From JANNHP01 sp031404455 (GTDB taxonomy: Bacteria; Planctomycetota; JAJSAM01; JAJVHW01), in NCBI GenBank assembly GCA_031404455.1, contig JANNHP010000070.1:1-21814 (forward strand): 21,814 nucleotides of DNA, in the 5' to 3' direction. Positions 1 through 6,217 of this stretch are shown here, piece after piece. The position numbers and the translations under genes were made by a program. Numbering within the stretch: position 1 is the first letter of the stretch; each line of letters starts with the position of its first letter. The notes under the pieces are model-generated. The model made no database searches. It worked only from the letters and a program-made list of their open reading frames with translations, and was not told the DNA's origin.

Positions 1-680
1 CGCTGCGCGCCGTCGCGTTCGGCGCCGTCGGCACCGCGGGCCAGCGTTGCACGACGACGCGGCGTCTCTTCCTCCACAGGAAGATCGCGAAGACGTTCAC
101 CGCCCGGCTCGTGAAGGCGTACCGCGCCGTGAGGATCGGCCACCCGCTCGAACCGGGGACGCTTTGCGGGCCGCTCATCGACGAGCAGGCCGTCGCGACG
201 TACCTCGCTGCGATCGCGCGCATCAAGACGGACGGCGGCAAGGTCCTCTGCGGCGGGAAGCGCGTCGGGCGCAAGGGCTCGTACGTCGAACCGACGATCG
301 TGGGCGCGCCGCTCGGCTTCGCAATGTCGAAGGAGGAGACGTTCGCTCCGATCCTCTACGTGTTCGAGGTCGGCTCGCTCGACGAGGCGATCGCCGCGCA
401 GAACGACGTGCCGCAGGGTCTGTCGTCCGCGATCTTCACGGACAGCGTCCGCGCGGCGGAGCGCTTCCTCTCGGCCGAGGGCTCCGACTGCGGCATCGCG
501 AACGTGAACATTGGCACGTCGGGCGCCGAGATCGGCGGCGCCTTCGGCGGCGAGAAGGAGACCGGCGGCGGCCGCGAGGCGGGCAGCGATTCGTGGAAGG
601 CGTACATGCGCCGCCAGACGTGCACGATCAACTGGTCGAAGGACCTGCCGCTCGCGCAGGGGGTCGTGTTCGACGTGTGA
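1..680 (+). CDS. ALDH7-family aldehyde dehydrogenase (alpha-aminoadipic semialdehyde dehydrogenase-like), C-terminal part
   Basis: The reading frame is open from base 3, so the gene begins outside the window and about 225 residues are visible. The fragment starts just before the catalytic cysteine: the motif GTAGQRCTTTRRLF near bases 33-75 is the ALDH active-site Cys region in its ALDH7 form. Further downstream come YVEPTIV, ETFAPILYVF, QGLSSAIFT, the SDCGIANVNIGTSGAEIGG stretch, FGGEKETGGGREAGSD and a C-terminus ending CTINWSKDLPLAQG, all as in the ALDH7A1/antiquitin family. That family oxidises alpha-aminoadipic semialdehyde and related aldehydes with NAD+ in the cytoplasm, mainly in lysine breakdown. 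The substrate here is inferred from the family. A hairpin starts in the stop codon, so the transcript probably ends here. No neighbour in the window belongs to lysine catabolism. Confidence 0.93.
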   Translation, partial: LRAVAFGAVGTAGQRCTTTRRLFLHRKIAKTFTARLVKAYRAVRIGHPLEPGTLCGPLIDEQAVATYLAAIARIKTDGGKVLCGGKRVGRKGSYVEPTIVGAPLGFAMSKEETFAPILYVFEVGSLDEAIAAQNDVPQGLSSAIFTDSVRAAERFLSAEGSDCGIANVNIGTSGAEIGGAFGGEKETGGGREAGSDSWKAYMRRQTCTINWSKDLPLAQGVVFDV

Positions 681-704
681 TTTCCCGCGATGCGCGGGAA
701 ATCA
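678..704 (+). terminator. Hairpin overlapping the ALDH stop codon
   Basis: Arms 678-689 (TGATTTCCCGCG) and 693-704 are perfectly complementary over 12 bp with a 3-base loop. The stem contains the TGA stop. No T tract follows, so intrinsic termination is not certain; it could instead stabilise the 3' end. Confidence 0.55.
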
Positions 705-837
705 GTGTCGCGGGCGGGCGGGTCGCGCGGCTAGGGCGACGCTCTCCGCGTGCATCCGCCTCGGATCGCGCAGGATCGATCGGACAGGGTCGCGCCTTTC
801 GGCGCGGCGATCGCCCCGAGCCGACGGTGGCAGCGGC

Positions 838-920
838 GCGGTGCCAGGCTCGGTTCGCCGGCGTGAGCGACGTGGTTCCGCGCGAGCCGCCCGTCGCCGA
901 CGAAACGTGCCTGGCTCCGG
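838..920. repeat. Degenerate palindromic (REP-like) element
   Basis: Arms 838-863 and 895-920 are inverted copies matching at 21 of 26 positions, around a 31-base loop. The core GTGCCAGGC / GCCTGGC-type sequence resembles palindromic GTGCC(T/A)GGCAC repeats I recall from many high-GC genomes. Only one copy is visible here. The rest of the 681-978 gap shows no convincing gene. Confidence 0.35.
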
Positions 921-978
921 ATCGTGGATCGCGCGGGCGACTGCTCTGCGATGCTCGATGGGTGGAGGCCGGCAACCT

Positions 979-1452
979 GTGATCGACGAGAAGGTCAGCG
1001 ACATCCGGCGTGCGTTCGGTCGTGTGATCGGCGCACGGCTTTCCTCGTACTCGACCGCGGAACTCCTGCACGACGACGGGACCTGGGGCGAGTGGCGGGA
1101 TCTCCCGATCCGGCTCGAGTGGAACCCCGGTGGGCTCGTCGCGGTGTCGTGGTCGAGGTTCGACGACCTGTGGATCGCAACGGACTCCTCGTTGCCGTTG
1201 TCCGTCGAGGGCTCGACGGTGCGCTGGGTCCGCGACGCCTCGGAGATCGTGAATCGGGTCGTCGGCGCGGCGCTGCTCTCCGTGGCGCTCGGACGGGGCG
1301 AGATGACGATGGCCGGGCGCGACATCGAGGTCTGGACTCGCCTCCTGCTCGAGACCGACAGGGGCTGGCTCGAGATCTTCAACGCGCTCGACGAGAACGG
1401 TTACGCACACCACGCGGAGCGTCCGCAAGGCACCCTCGTCCCGTGCGTCTGA
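979..1452 (+). CDS. Small hypothetical protein, 157 aa
   Basis: I do not recognise this protein. The GTG at 979 is chosen because GGAGG (964-968) lies 10 bases upstream; an in-frame ATG at 958 would add seven residues (MGGGRQP) without a ribosome binding site. The product is soluble with no signal peptide or membrane segment. It has a beta-rich middle with many tryptophans (DGTWGEW, AVSWSRFDDLWIA, VRWVRD) and an acidic C-terminal part with WLEIFNALDENGYAH. Size and composition resemble small immunity- or barrel-type proteins, but no motif proves a role. The only long competing frames are antisense and arginine-rich shadows. Confidence 0.55.
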   Translation: MIDEKVSDIRRAFGRVIGARLSSYSTAELLHDDGTWGEWRDLPIRLEWNPGGLVAVSWSRFDDLWIATDSSLPLSVEGSTVRWVRDASEIVNRVVGAALLSVALGRGEMTMAGRDIEVWTRLLLETDRGWLEIFNALDENGYAHHAERPQGTLVPCV

Positions 1453-1543
1453 CCTCCCGCTGCCGCCGGACCTGCTCCATCCACCGCCCGAACCACCTCC
1501 CGCTCCCCCCGCGCGGGTCGTGTCCGACGTAGAGTGTCACCGC

Positions 1544-2233
1544 ATGCCGAACCCGCGCCTCGTCGCCGAGCAGAAGACGCTCTCGAAGACGATCTCCCTC
1601 GTCGCGAAGCTCTGGAAGGCCGACGGGTTCGTCCGCAGCGGGCGCTCGTTCAACCGGCGGACGGAGGACGGCGTCGTCCAGGCGCTCGGCTTCCAGAAGT
1701 TCCACCCCTCGTCGCCCGGGGTCCTCGCCTTCTCGGGCGGGGAGGACCGGCTCGCCGGCCGGTTCTGCGTGAACTTCAAGCTGGTCGTCCTCGACGCCGA
1801 CGCGGCGATGTACGACCGGCCGGCGCCCGAGTTCGTCGAGGCGAACTCGTTCGGCTGGTTGTCCGGCCGCATGGGCGGGTTCGCCGGCTCCGGCGCGCGC
1901 AACGAACTGTCGCGTCCCGCCGCCGACATCGCATCCGACGTCCTCGCGGCGTACGAAGCCGAGGTCGCGCCGCTGTTCGAGGAGTGCGCGACGCGGCGCG
2001 GGATCGTCGAGCACTTCGACCGCCGCGGCCCCGTGCGCAAGGCCACCGGCCATCTCGGCGAGGAGATCTGGGGCTACTGCCTCGCCTCGCTCGGCGAGCG
2101 GCAGCGCGCGGTCGCGGTGCTCCAGCCGCTCGTCGACGCGGCGCTCGCGAAGGGACCGCCGGGGCCCGATCCGTACGTGGACCGGATCGTGACCGCGGCC
2201 CGGCGTGGCTGGGGGATCGAGCTCCGCGCGTGA
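1544..2233 (+). CDS. DUF4304-like domain protein, 229 aa
   Basis: The N-terminal half has the pattern I associate with DUF4304: a helix, then KLWKADGFVRSGRSFNRR, then DGVVQALGFQKF and a strand with RFCVNFKLVVL. The function of that domain is unknown. The C-terminal half contains a helical stretch (ADIASDVLAAYEAEVAPLFEEC) and a second helical region around GERQRAVAVLQPLVDAAL. No signal peptide or membrane helix is seen. I start at ATG 1544; a GTG at 1520 would add eight residues. There is no clear Shine-Dalgarno sequence, but TAGAGT (1530-1535) could be a -10 element for a leaderless or very short-leader transcript. Family assignment is from memory of the motif pattern and is moderately certain. 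Confidence 0.75.
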   Translation: MPNPRLVAEQKTLSKTISLVAKLWKADGFVRSGRSFNRRTEDGVVQALGFQKFHPSSPGVLAFSGGEDRLAGRFCVNFKLVVLDADAAMYDRPAPEFVEANSFGWLSGRMGGFAGSGARNELSRPAADIASDVLAAYEAEVAPLFEECATRRGIVEHFDRRGPVRKATGHLGEEIWGYCLASLGERQRAVAVLQPLVDAALAKGPPGPDPYVDRIVTAARRGWGIELRA

Positions 2234-2332
2234 GGCAGCGCGGAACGGGACCGCGGAGCCGCACGGCCACCGCCCCACCGGCGAAACCTGGGGATACCGC
2301 CGGGCGCCCGCTAGCGTCCGCCCTTTCCATCC

Positions 2333-2354
2333 CCGGCTTTCACGTGAAAGCCGG
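2333..2354. promoter_or_regulatory. 22-bp perfect palindrome upstream of rpsO
   Basis: Half-site CCGGCTTTCAC (2333-2343) is followed directly by its exact reverse complement. It lies 75 bases before the rpsO start. As DNA it could be a dimeric regulator's operator; as RNA it could fold in the rpsO leader or end the upstream transcript. The remainder of 2234-2429 shows no gene. Confidence 0.45.
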
Positions 2355-2429
2355 ACGGATACCCCGGCCCGGGAGGCGGCCCCAGAACTCTGGGTGTCTG
2401 CGCCCGCGGCGACTGTCGAAGAGGAGTCC

Positions 2430-2720
2430 ATGCCGAAGTCGAAGGAATCGATCGTTCGCGCGGAGAAGAAGACCAAGGTCATCGAGGAGCACCGCCGCGC
2501 CGTCAACGACACGGGCTCGACCGAAGTCCAGGTCGCCCTCCTGACCACGCAGATCCGCTCGCTGACGGAGCACCTGAAGCGTCACTCGAAGGACTTCGCG
2601 GCGCGCCGCGGCCTGCTCGTGCAGGTCGGCCGCCGCAGCTCGCTCCTCAAGTACCTGAACAACACGGAACGCGAACGCTATCTGGAGATCATCCAGAAGC
2701 TCGGGATCCGCGCCAAGTAG
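2430..2720 (+). CDS. rpsO: 30S ribosomal protein S15
   Basis: The 96-residue product has the size and sequence of bacterial S15, a primary 16S rRNA binding protein of the small-subunit platform. The S15 core is clear: DTGSTEVQVALLTTQI (helix 1 to 2 with the GSxEVQ motif), then SLTEHLKRHSKDFAARRGLL, the conserved VGRRSSLLKYL and a terminal YLEIIQKLGIR. The purine-rich GAAGAGGAG at 2418-2426 is the ribosome binding site. The gene precedes pnp with a 132-base gap, the classical rpsO-pnp arrangement. S15 often represses its own translation by binding its leader; the leader here has palindromes that could serve this, but I cannot show it. Confidence 0.98.
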   Translation: MPKSKESIVRAEKKTKVIEEHRRAVNDTGSTEVQVALLTTQIRSLTEHLKRHSKDFAARRGLLVQVGRRSSLLKYLNNTERERYLEIIQKLGIRAK

Positions 2721-2738
2721 GCGTCTGCAACAGACGCC
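2720..2738 (+). terminator. Hairpin at the rpsO stop codon
   Basis: GGCGTCTG (2720-2727) pairs perfectly with CAGACGCC (2731-2738) around the loop CAA; the stem begins with the last base of the TAG stop. No T tract follows, so it may be an attenuator or an RNA-processing site between rpsO and pnp rather than a full terminator. Confidence 0.45.
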
Positions 2739-2808
2739 GCCCGCCGCACTCAGACCCTTGGAGCCCCGCACCGGATGTGCGGGAACTCTCGCGGCGGATT
2801 TCGATTTC

Positions 2809-2840
2809 GTCCGGGCGCAGGGGGGGAGCCCCCGCCGGAC
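2809..2840 (+). promoter_or_regulatory. Stable leader hairpin before pnp
   Basis: GTCCGG (2809-2814) pairs with CCGGAC (2835-2840), and inside it a G run (2821-2826) pairs with CCCCC (2829-2833). The structure ends two bases before the AGGAGG ribosome binding site at 2843-2848. Enterobacterial pnp is autoregulated through a leader hairpin cut by RNase III, so position fits, but the same mechanism is only inferred. Confidence 0.4.
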
Positions 2841-2852
2841 ATAGGAGGTTCG

Positions 2853-5048
2853 ATGGCTCACAGCGTGAGCGTGCTCGTTGGAGCACATGAGTTGAAGTTC
2901 GAGACGGGACGTCTCGCCAAGATCGCCGCCGGAGCGTGCCTGATCACGTACGGCGACACGATGGTCCTCGCAGCCGTGTCCGAGGGACCCCCGAAGTTCA
3001 AGCAGGACTTCTTCCCGCTGACGATGGACTACCGCGAGAAGTCGTATGCCGACGGGTCCATCCCCGGCGGCTTCTTCAAGCGCGAGGGCAGGCCGACGGA
3101 GAAGGAGACGCTGACGATGCGTCTCATGGACCGCCCCATGCGCCCGCTCTTCCCCGCGGGCTACATGCGCGATGTCCAGGTGCAGGCCTCCGTGCTGTCC
3201 TCCGACCAGGAGAACGACGGGGACATCCACGCGGTCAACGCGGGTTCGTGCGCCCTGGCGCTCTCGGAACTGCCATGGAACGGGCCGGTCGGCGCCGTGC
3301 GCATCGGCCGGGTGGACGACCTCTGGGTCATCAACCCGACCGCGACGCAGAGGAAGACGAGCAAACTCGACCTCATCGTCGTCGGCACGAAGAACGCCAT
3401 CACCATGGTCGAGTGCTCGGCGAAGGAGTTGCCCGAGGCCGAGATGGTCGAGGCGCTCGAGGTCGCGCACGCCGAGATCCGCAGGATCTGCGACGCGCAG
3501 ATCGAGCTCGTCGCCGCCGCGGGCCGCAAGAAGGCCGAGTGGACGAAGCCCGTCGAGGACGCGTCGATCGTCGCGAAGATCCGCAAGGACTTCACGAAGT
3601 CGATCGAGGAGGCTCACAGGAAGCCGGGCAACAAGCTCGCGCGCAACAAGACGCACAAGGACGCGCTCGAGGCGATCGTGAAGTCGTTCGTCCCCGAGGA
3701 GTCCACGACGGACCCGGCGATCCTCGAGAAGAAGGCGCTCGTCAAGCGCTTCGCGGAGCAGGTCAGCCAGGAGGTCTTCCGCGAGATCTGCCTCTCGGGC
3801 CGCCGCTACGACGACCGCCAGCACGGCGACATCCGTCCGATCGAGATCGAGGTCGGGCTCCTGCCGCGCGCGCACGGCTCGTGCCTCTTCCAGCGCGGCG
3901 AGACGCAGGCTCTCGTCGTCACGACGCTCGGCACGAAGCTCGACGAGCAGCTCGTCGAAGGGCTCCACGACAAGGAGTACCGGAACTTCTACCTGCACTA
4001 CAATTTCCCGAACTTCTCGGTCAACGACACGAAGCCGATCCGCGGCGCCTCGCGTCGTGAGATCGGCCACGGCAAGCTCGGCGAACGCGCCGTCGCGGCC
4101 GTCCTGCCCCCGCACGAGGACTTCCCCTACACGATCCGCATCGTGTCCGAGATCCTCGAGAGCAACGGCTCGAGCTCGATGGCGACCGTCTGCGGCGCCA
4201 CGATGTCGCTCATGGACGCGGGCGTGAAGATCACGCAGCCGGTCGCCGGCATCGCGATGGGCCTCGTCAAGGACGGGGACCGCGAGGCGATCCTCACGGA
4301 CATCGCCGGCAAGGAAGACTCCTGGGGCGACATGGACTTCAAGGTCGCGGGCACGCAGCGCGGCATCACCTCGCTGCAGATGGACATCAAGATCGCCGGC
4401 GTCTCCAGCGACCTGATGCGCCGTTCGCTCGAGGCGGCCCGTCAGGCCCGCATCTCGATCCTGAAGAACATGCTCTCGGCTCTGCGCCGTCCTCGCGCGG
4501 AGCTGTCGCGCTGGGCGCCGCGTCTCGAGAAGATCATGATCCGGAAGGACGCGATCGGGAAACTCATCGGTCCCGGCGGCAAGGTGATCCGCGCTCTCCA
4601 GGAGCAGTACTCGACGACGATCGCGGTCGAGGACGACGGCACCGTCATCCTCTTCTCGGTCGACGCCGAGAAGCTCGCGCAGTGCAAGGCTGCGATCGAG
4701 GGCATGCTCGGCGAGGCCGAGCTCGGCAAGATCTACGAAGGCAAGGTCGTCTCCATCAAGGAGTTCGGCGCGTTCGTGGAACTGGCACCGGGCATGGAAG
4801 GTCTCGTCCACGTCAGCGAGCTCGACGACGGATACGTCGCGAACCCCGAGGACGTGGTCAAGATCGGCGACGTCATCAAGGTGAAGTGCCTGTACGTCGA
4901 TCCGATGGGCAAGGTGAAGCTCTCGAGGAAGGCCGTCATCCGCGAGGAGAAGGGCCTGCCCGTCGAGCCTTACGTTCCGCCGCCGCCGCGCAGCCGCGAT
5001 CGCGGCGACCGTGGTGGTGGTGGCGGAGGCCGCGGACCGCGGCGCTAG
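2853..5048 (+). CDS. pnp: Polyribonucleotide nucleotidyltransferase (PNPase)
   Basis: The 731-residue product is full length for PNPase, the cytoplasmic 3'-to-5' phosphorolytic exoribonuclease of mRNA decay. The first RNase PH domain includes FFKREGRPTEKE (about residues 72-83) and MDRPMRPLFP; an all-alpha linker follows, then the second, catalytic RNase PH domain with RRYDDRQHGDIRP, FQRGETQALV and DSWGDMDFKVAG, holding the metal-binding aspartates. The KH domain (about 555-615) carries the IGPGG loop (GxxG), and the S1 domain (about 625-695) shows KIYEGKVVSIKEFGAFVEL. The tail is a short basic Gly/Arg-rich stretch. ATG 2853 is set by AGGAGG four bases upstream; an in-frame ATG at 2775 would add an unrelated leader. 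It lies downstream of rpsO. Confidence 0.98.
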   Translation: MAHSVSVLVGAHELKFETGRLAKIAAGACLITYGDTMVLAAVSEGPPKFKQDFFPLTMDYREKSYADGSIPGGFFKREGRPTEKETLTMRLMDRPMRPLFPAGYMRDVQVQASVLSSDQENDGDIHAVNAGSCALALSELPWNGPVGAVRIGRVDDLWVINPTATQRKTSKLDLIVVGTKNAITMVECSAKELPEAEMVEALEVAHAEIRRICDAQIELVAAAGRKKAEWTKPVEDASIVAKIRKDFTKSIEEAHRKPGNKLARNKTHKDALEAIVKSFVPEESTTDPAILEKKALVKRFAEQVSQEVFREICLSGRRYDDRQHGDIRPIEIEVGLLPRAHGSCLFQRGETQALVVTTLGTKLDEQLVEGLHDKEYRNFYLHYNFPNFSVNDTKPIRGASRREIGHGKLGERAVAAVLPPHEDFPYTIRIVSEILESNGSSSMATVCGATMSLMDAGVKITQPVAGIAMGLVKDGDREAILTDIAGKEDSWGDMDFKVAGTQRGITSLQMDIKIAGVSSDLMRRSLEAARQARISILKNMLSALRRPRAELSRWAPRLEKIMIRKDAIGKLIGPGGKVIRALQEQYSTTIAVEDDGTVILFSVDAEKLAQCKAAIEGMLGEAELGKIYEGKVVSIKEFGAFVELAPGMEGLVHVSELDDGYVANPEDVVKIGDVIKVKCLYVDPMGKVKLSRKAVIREEKGLPVEPYVPPPPRSRDRGDRGGGGGGRGPRR

Positions 5049-5075
5049 CCGGCCCGGTCTCTCGAAGACTCAACT

Positions 5076-5105
5076 CGGCCGCTCGGGCGCAAGCCCGGGC
5101 GGCCG
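5076..5105 (+). terminator. Terminator of pnp
   Basis: Thirteen-bp stem (5076-5088 with 5093-5105) containing one G-U pair and closed by the stable tetraloop GCAA; it is followed by the short TTCTGATTC stretch. It lies 28 bases after the pnp stop. Confidence 0.7.
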
Positions 5106-5193
5106 TTCTGATTCCGGGCGCATGGTCCGTGTCCGACCCTGAGCGAAGACCTCGGGCCTCCGCACGTGCCATGACGCAGCGACGAGCGACGGT

Positions 5194-5233
5194 TCTCGGT
5201 AGGGGCGGACCCCCGTGTCCGCCCCTACCGAGA
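5194..5233. repeat. Isolated 17-bp-stem inverted repeat (TAGGGGCGGAC type)
   Basis: Arms 5194-5210 and 5217-5233 are perfect reverse complements around the loop CCCCGT. The core TAGGGGCGGAC/GTCCGCCCCTA is similar to interspersed palindromes I recall from many unrelated environmental bacteria. It sits between convergent pnp and the pirin gene, where it could also work as a bidirectional terminator. Confidence 0.6.
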
Positions 5234-5274
5234 GAGGTGGATCGACCTGTCCGTCGTTGAAGGCCCGCGCCGCA

Positions 5275-5970
5275 CTACGCCAGGTCGAACAGCAGGATCT
5301 CGGCCGCATCCTTCGAGGTGATCGCGATCTCAAGCTCGTCGCTGATCGCCGCGCCGTCGCCCTCGACGAGCACCCGTCCGTTGACATCGACTGCGCCGCG
5401 CGCGACCTGCAGCCAGCCGTGGCGGCCGGGAGCGAGCGTGTGCCGCACCGTCACCTTCGGCGCGAGTCGGGCGATCCAGAGGTCGGCGTCCTGGTCGACC
5501 GTCACCGCGCCGCGGCCCGGCGTGCCGGAGGCGGCGAGGCAGAAGCGGTCCTTCAGGTCGGCGGGCGAAAGGGCCTTCTGCTCGTAGCCGGGGGCGCGCC
5601 CGCGCGACCGCGGCAGTATCCAGATCTGGAGAAGGCGGAGCGGCGCGTCCGAGGCGTTCTTCTCGGCGTGGACGACGCCGGTGCCGGCGCTCATCCGCTG
5701 GATCTCGCCCGGACGGATCGTCGAGCCATTGCCCATGCTGTCCTCGTGGCCGAGGGCGCCGTCGAGGACGTAGGTGACGATCTCCATGTCGCGGTGGGAG
5801 TGACGTCCGAAGCCGCCGCCCGGCGCGATCCGGTCGTCATTCAGGACCCGGAGCGAGCGGAAACCCATGTGTTCGGGATCGTGGTAGTCAGCGAAGGAGA
5901 ACGTGTAGCGGGTGTCCAACCAGCCGAGATCGGCCCGTCCCCGGTCGGTGCTCTTGCGGATCTTGATCAT
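5275..5970 (-). CDS. Pirin-family cupin protein (YhhW-like, quercetin 2,3-dioxygenase-like)
   Basis: The 231-residue product has the bicupin pirin fold. The N-terminal cupin has GRHSHRDMEIVTYVLDG, GHEDSMGNGSTIRPGEIQRMSAGTG in two adjoining stretches, and VVHAEKN, placing the metal ligands at His57, His59, His101 and Glu103, the positions expected for E. coli YhhW; the length also matches. The C-terminal cupin (about 155-231) is more divergent. Family members bind iron or another metal, and some cleave quercetin in vitro; their cellular role is mostly unknown, so no substrate can be named here. The protein is cytoplasmic. No strong ribosome binding site precedes ATG 5970. The gene is divergent from the giant activator gene, sharing a 247-base region. 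Confidence 0.9.
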   Translation of the reverse strand: MIKIRKSTDRGRADLGWLDTRYTFSFADYHDPEHMGFRSLRVLNDDRIAPGGGFGRHSHRDMEIVTYVLDGALGHEDSMGNGSTIRPGEIQRMSAGTGVVHAEKNASDAPLRLLQIWILPRSRGRAPGYEQKALSPADLKDRFCLAASGTPGRGAVTVDQDADLWIARLAPKVTVRHTLAPGRHGWLQVARGAVDVNGRVLVEGDGAAISDELEIAITSKDAAEILLFDLA

Positions 5971-6142
5971 GGCGGAACCAGGCTCGCAAGTGCCGTTCCC
6001 GCCGTTTCGGCACGAATGCGCCCCACTCGGACGACCACTGTCCGACCTTCCGGATCGGTCGCCTGGCTTCGGTCATGTTCCGGCATCGGAGTTCCGACGC
6101 AGGCTTCGTCTGCATAACCCGTTTCATAGTCATCGTTTACCA

Positions 6143-6213
6143 GAATCCTACTCGGATCGGCGACGACGACTGACGATCGTGAGCGGACGGACGCGCCGGT
6201 CCGAGTAGGATTC
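6143..6213. promoter_or_regulatory. 14-bp inverted repeat with mirrored TAGGAT elements between pirin and the sigma-54 activator gene
   Basis: GAATCCTACTCGGA (6143-6156) is repeated exactly in inverse orientation at 6200-6213, 43 bases apart. Each arm reads TCCGAGTAGGATTC outward, so TAGGAT could be a -10 element toward each divergent gene. On the right, TAGGAT (6206-6211) ends six bases before the GTG start, which would give a leaderless transcript. Alternatively the repeat is an operator pair, or an RNA hairpin burying the only AGGA (6207-6210) near the start. I see no convincing -35 boxes. The rest of 5971-6217 shows no credible gene. Confidence 0.5.
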
Positions 6214-6217
6214 CGCC

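Noticed and set aside
512..526. TGGCACG with correctly spaced GC, a sigma-54-like match
   Set aside because: Lies inside the conserved ALDH coding sequence with no gene start downstream; taken as a chance match and as a warning about the 13753-13767 candidate.
2340..4811. Long antisense open frame (823 codons) across rpsO and pnp
   Set aside because: Its product is a low-complexity Arg/Asp/Leu/Val mixture, as expected opposite a high-GC coding strand; pnp is certain on the other strand.
5888..6133. 81-codon minus ORF starting 11 bases after the left TAGGAT element
   Set aside because: It overlaps the 5' part of the pirin gene in another frame and has shadow-like composition; more likely an untranslated leader.
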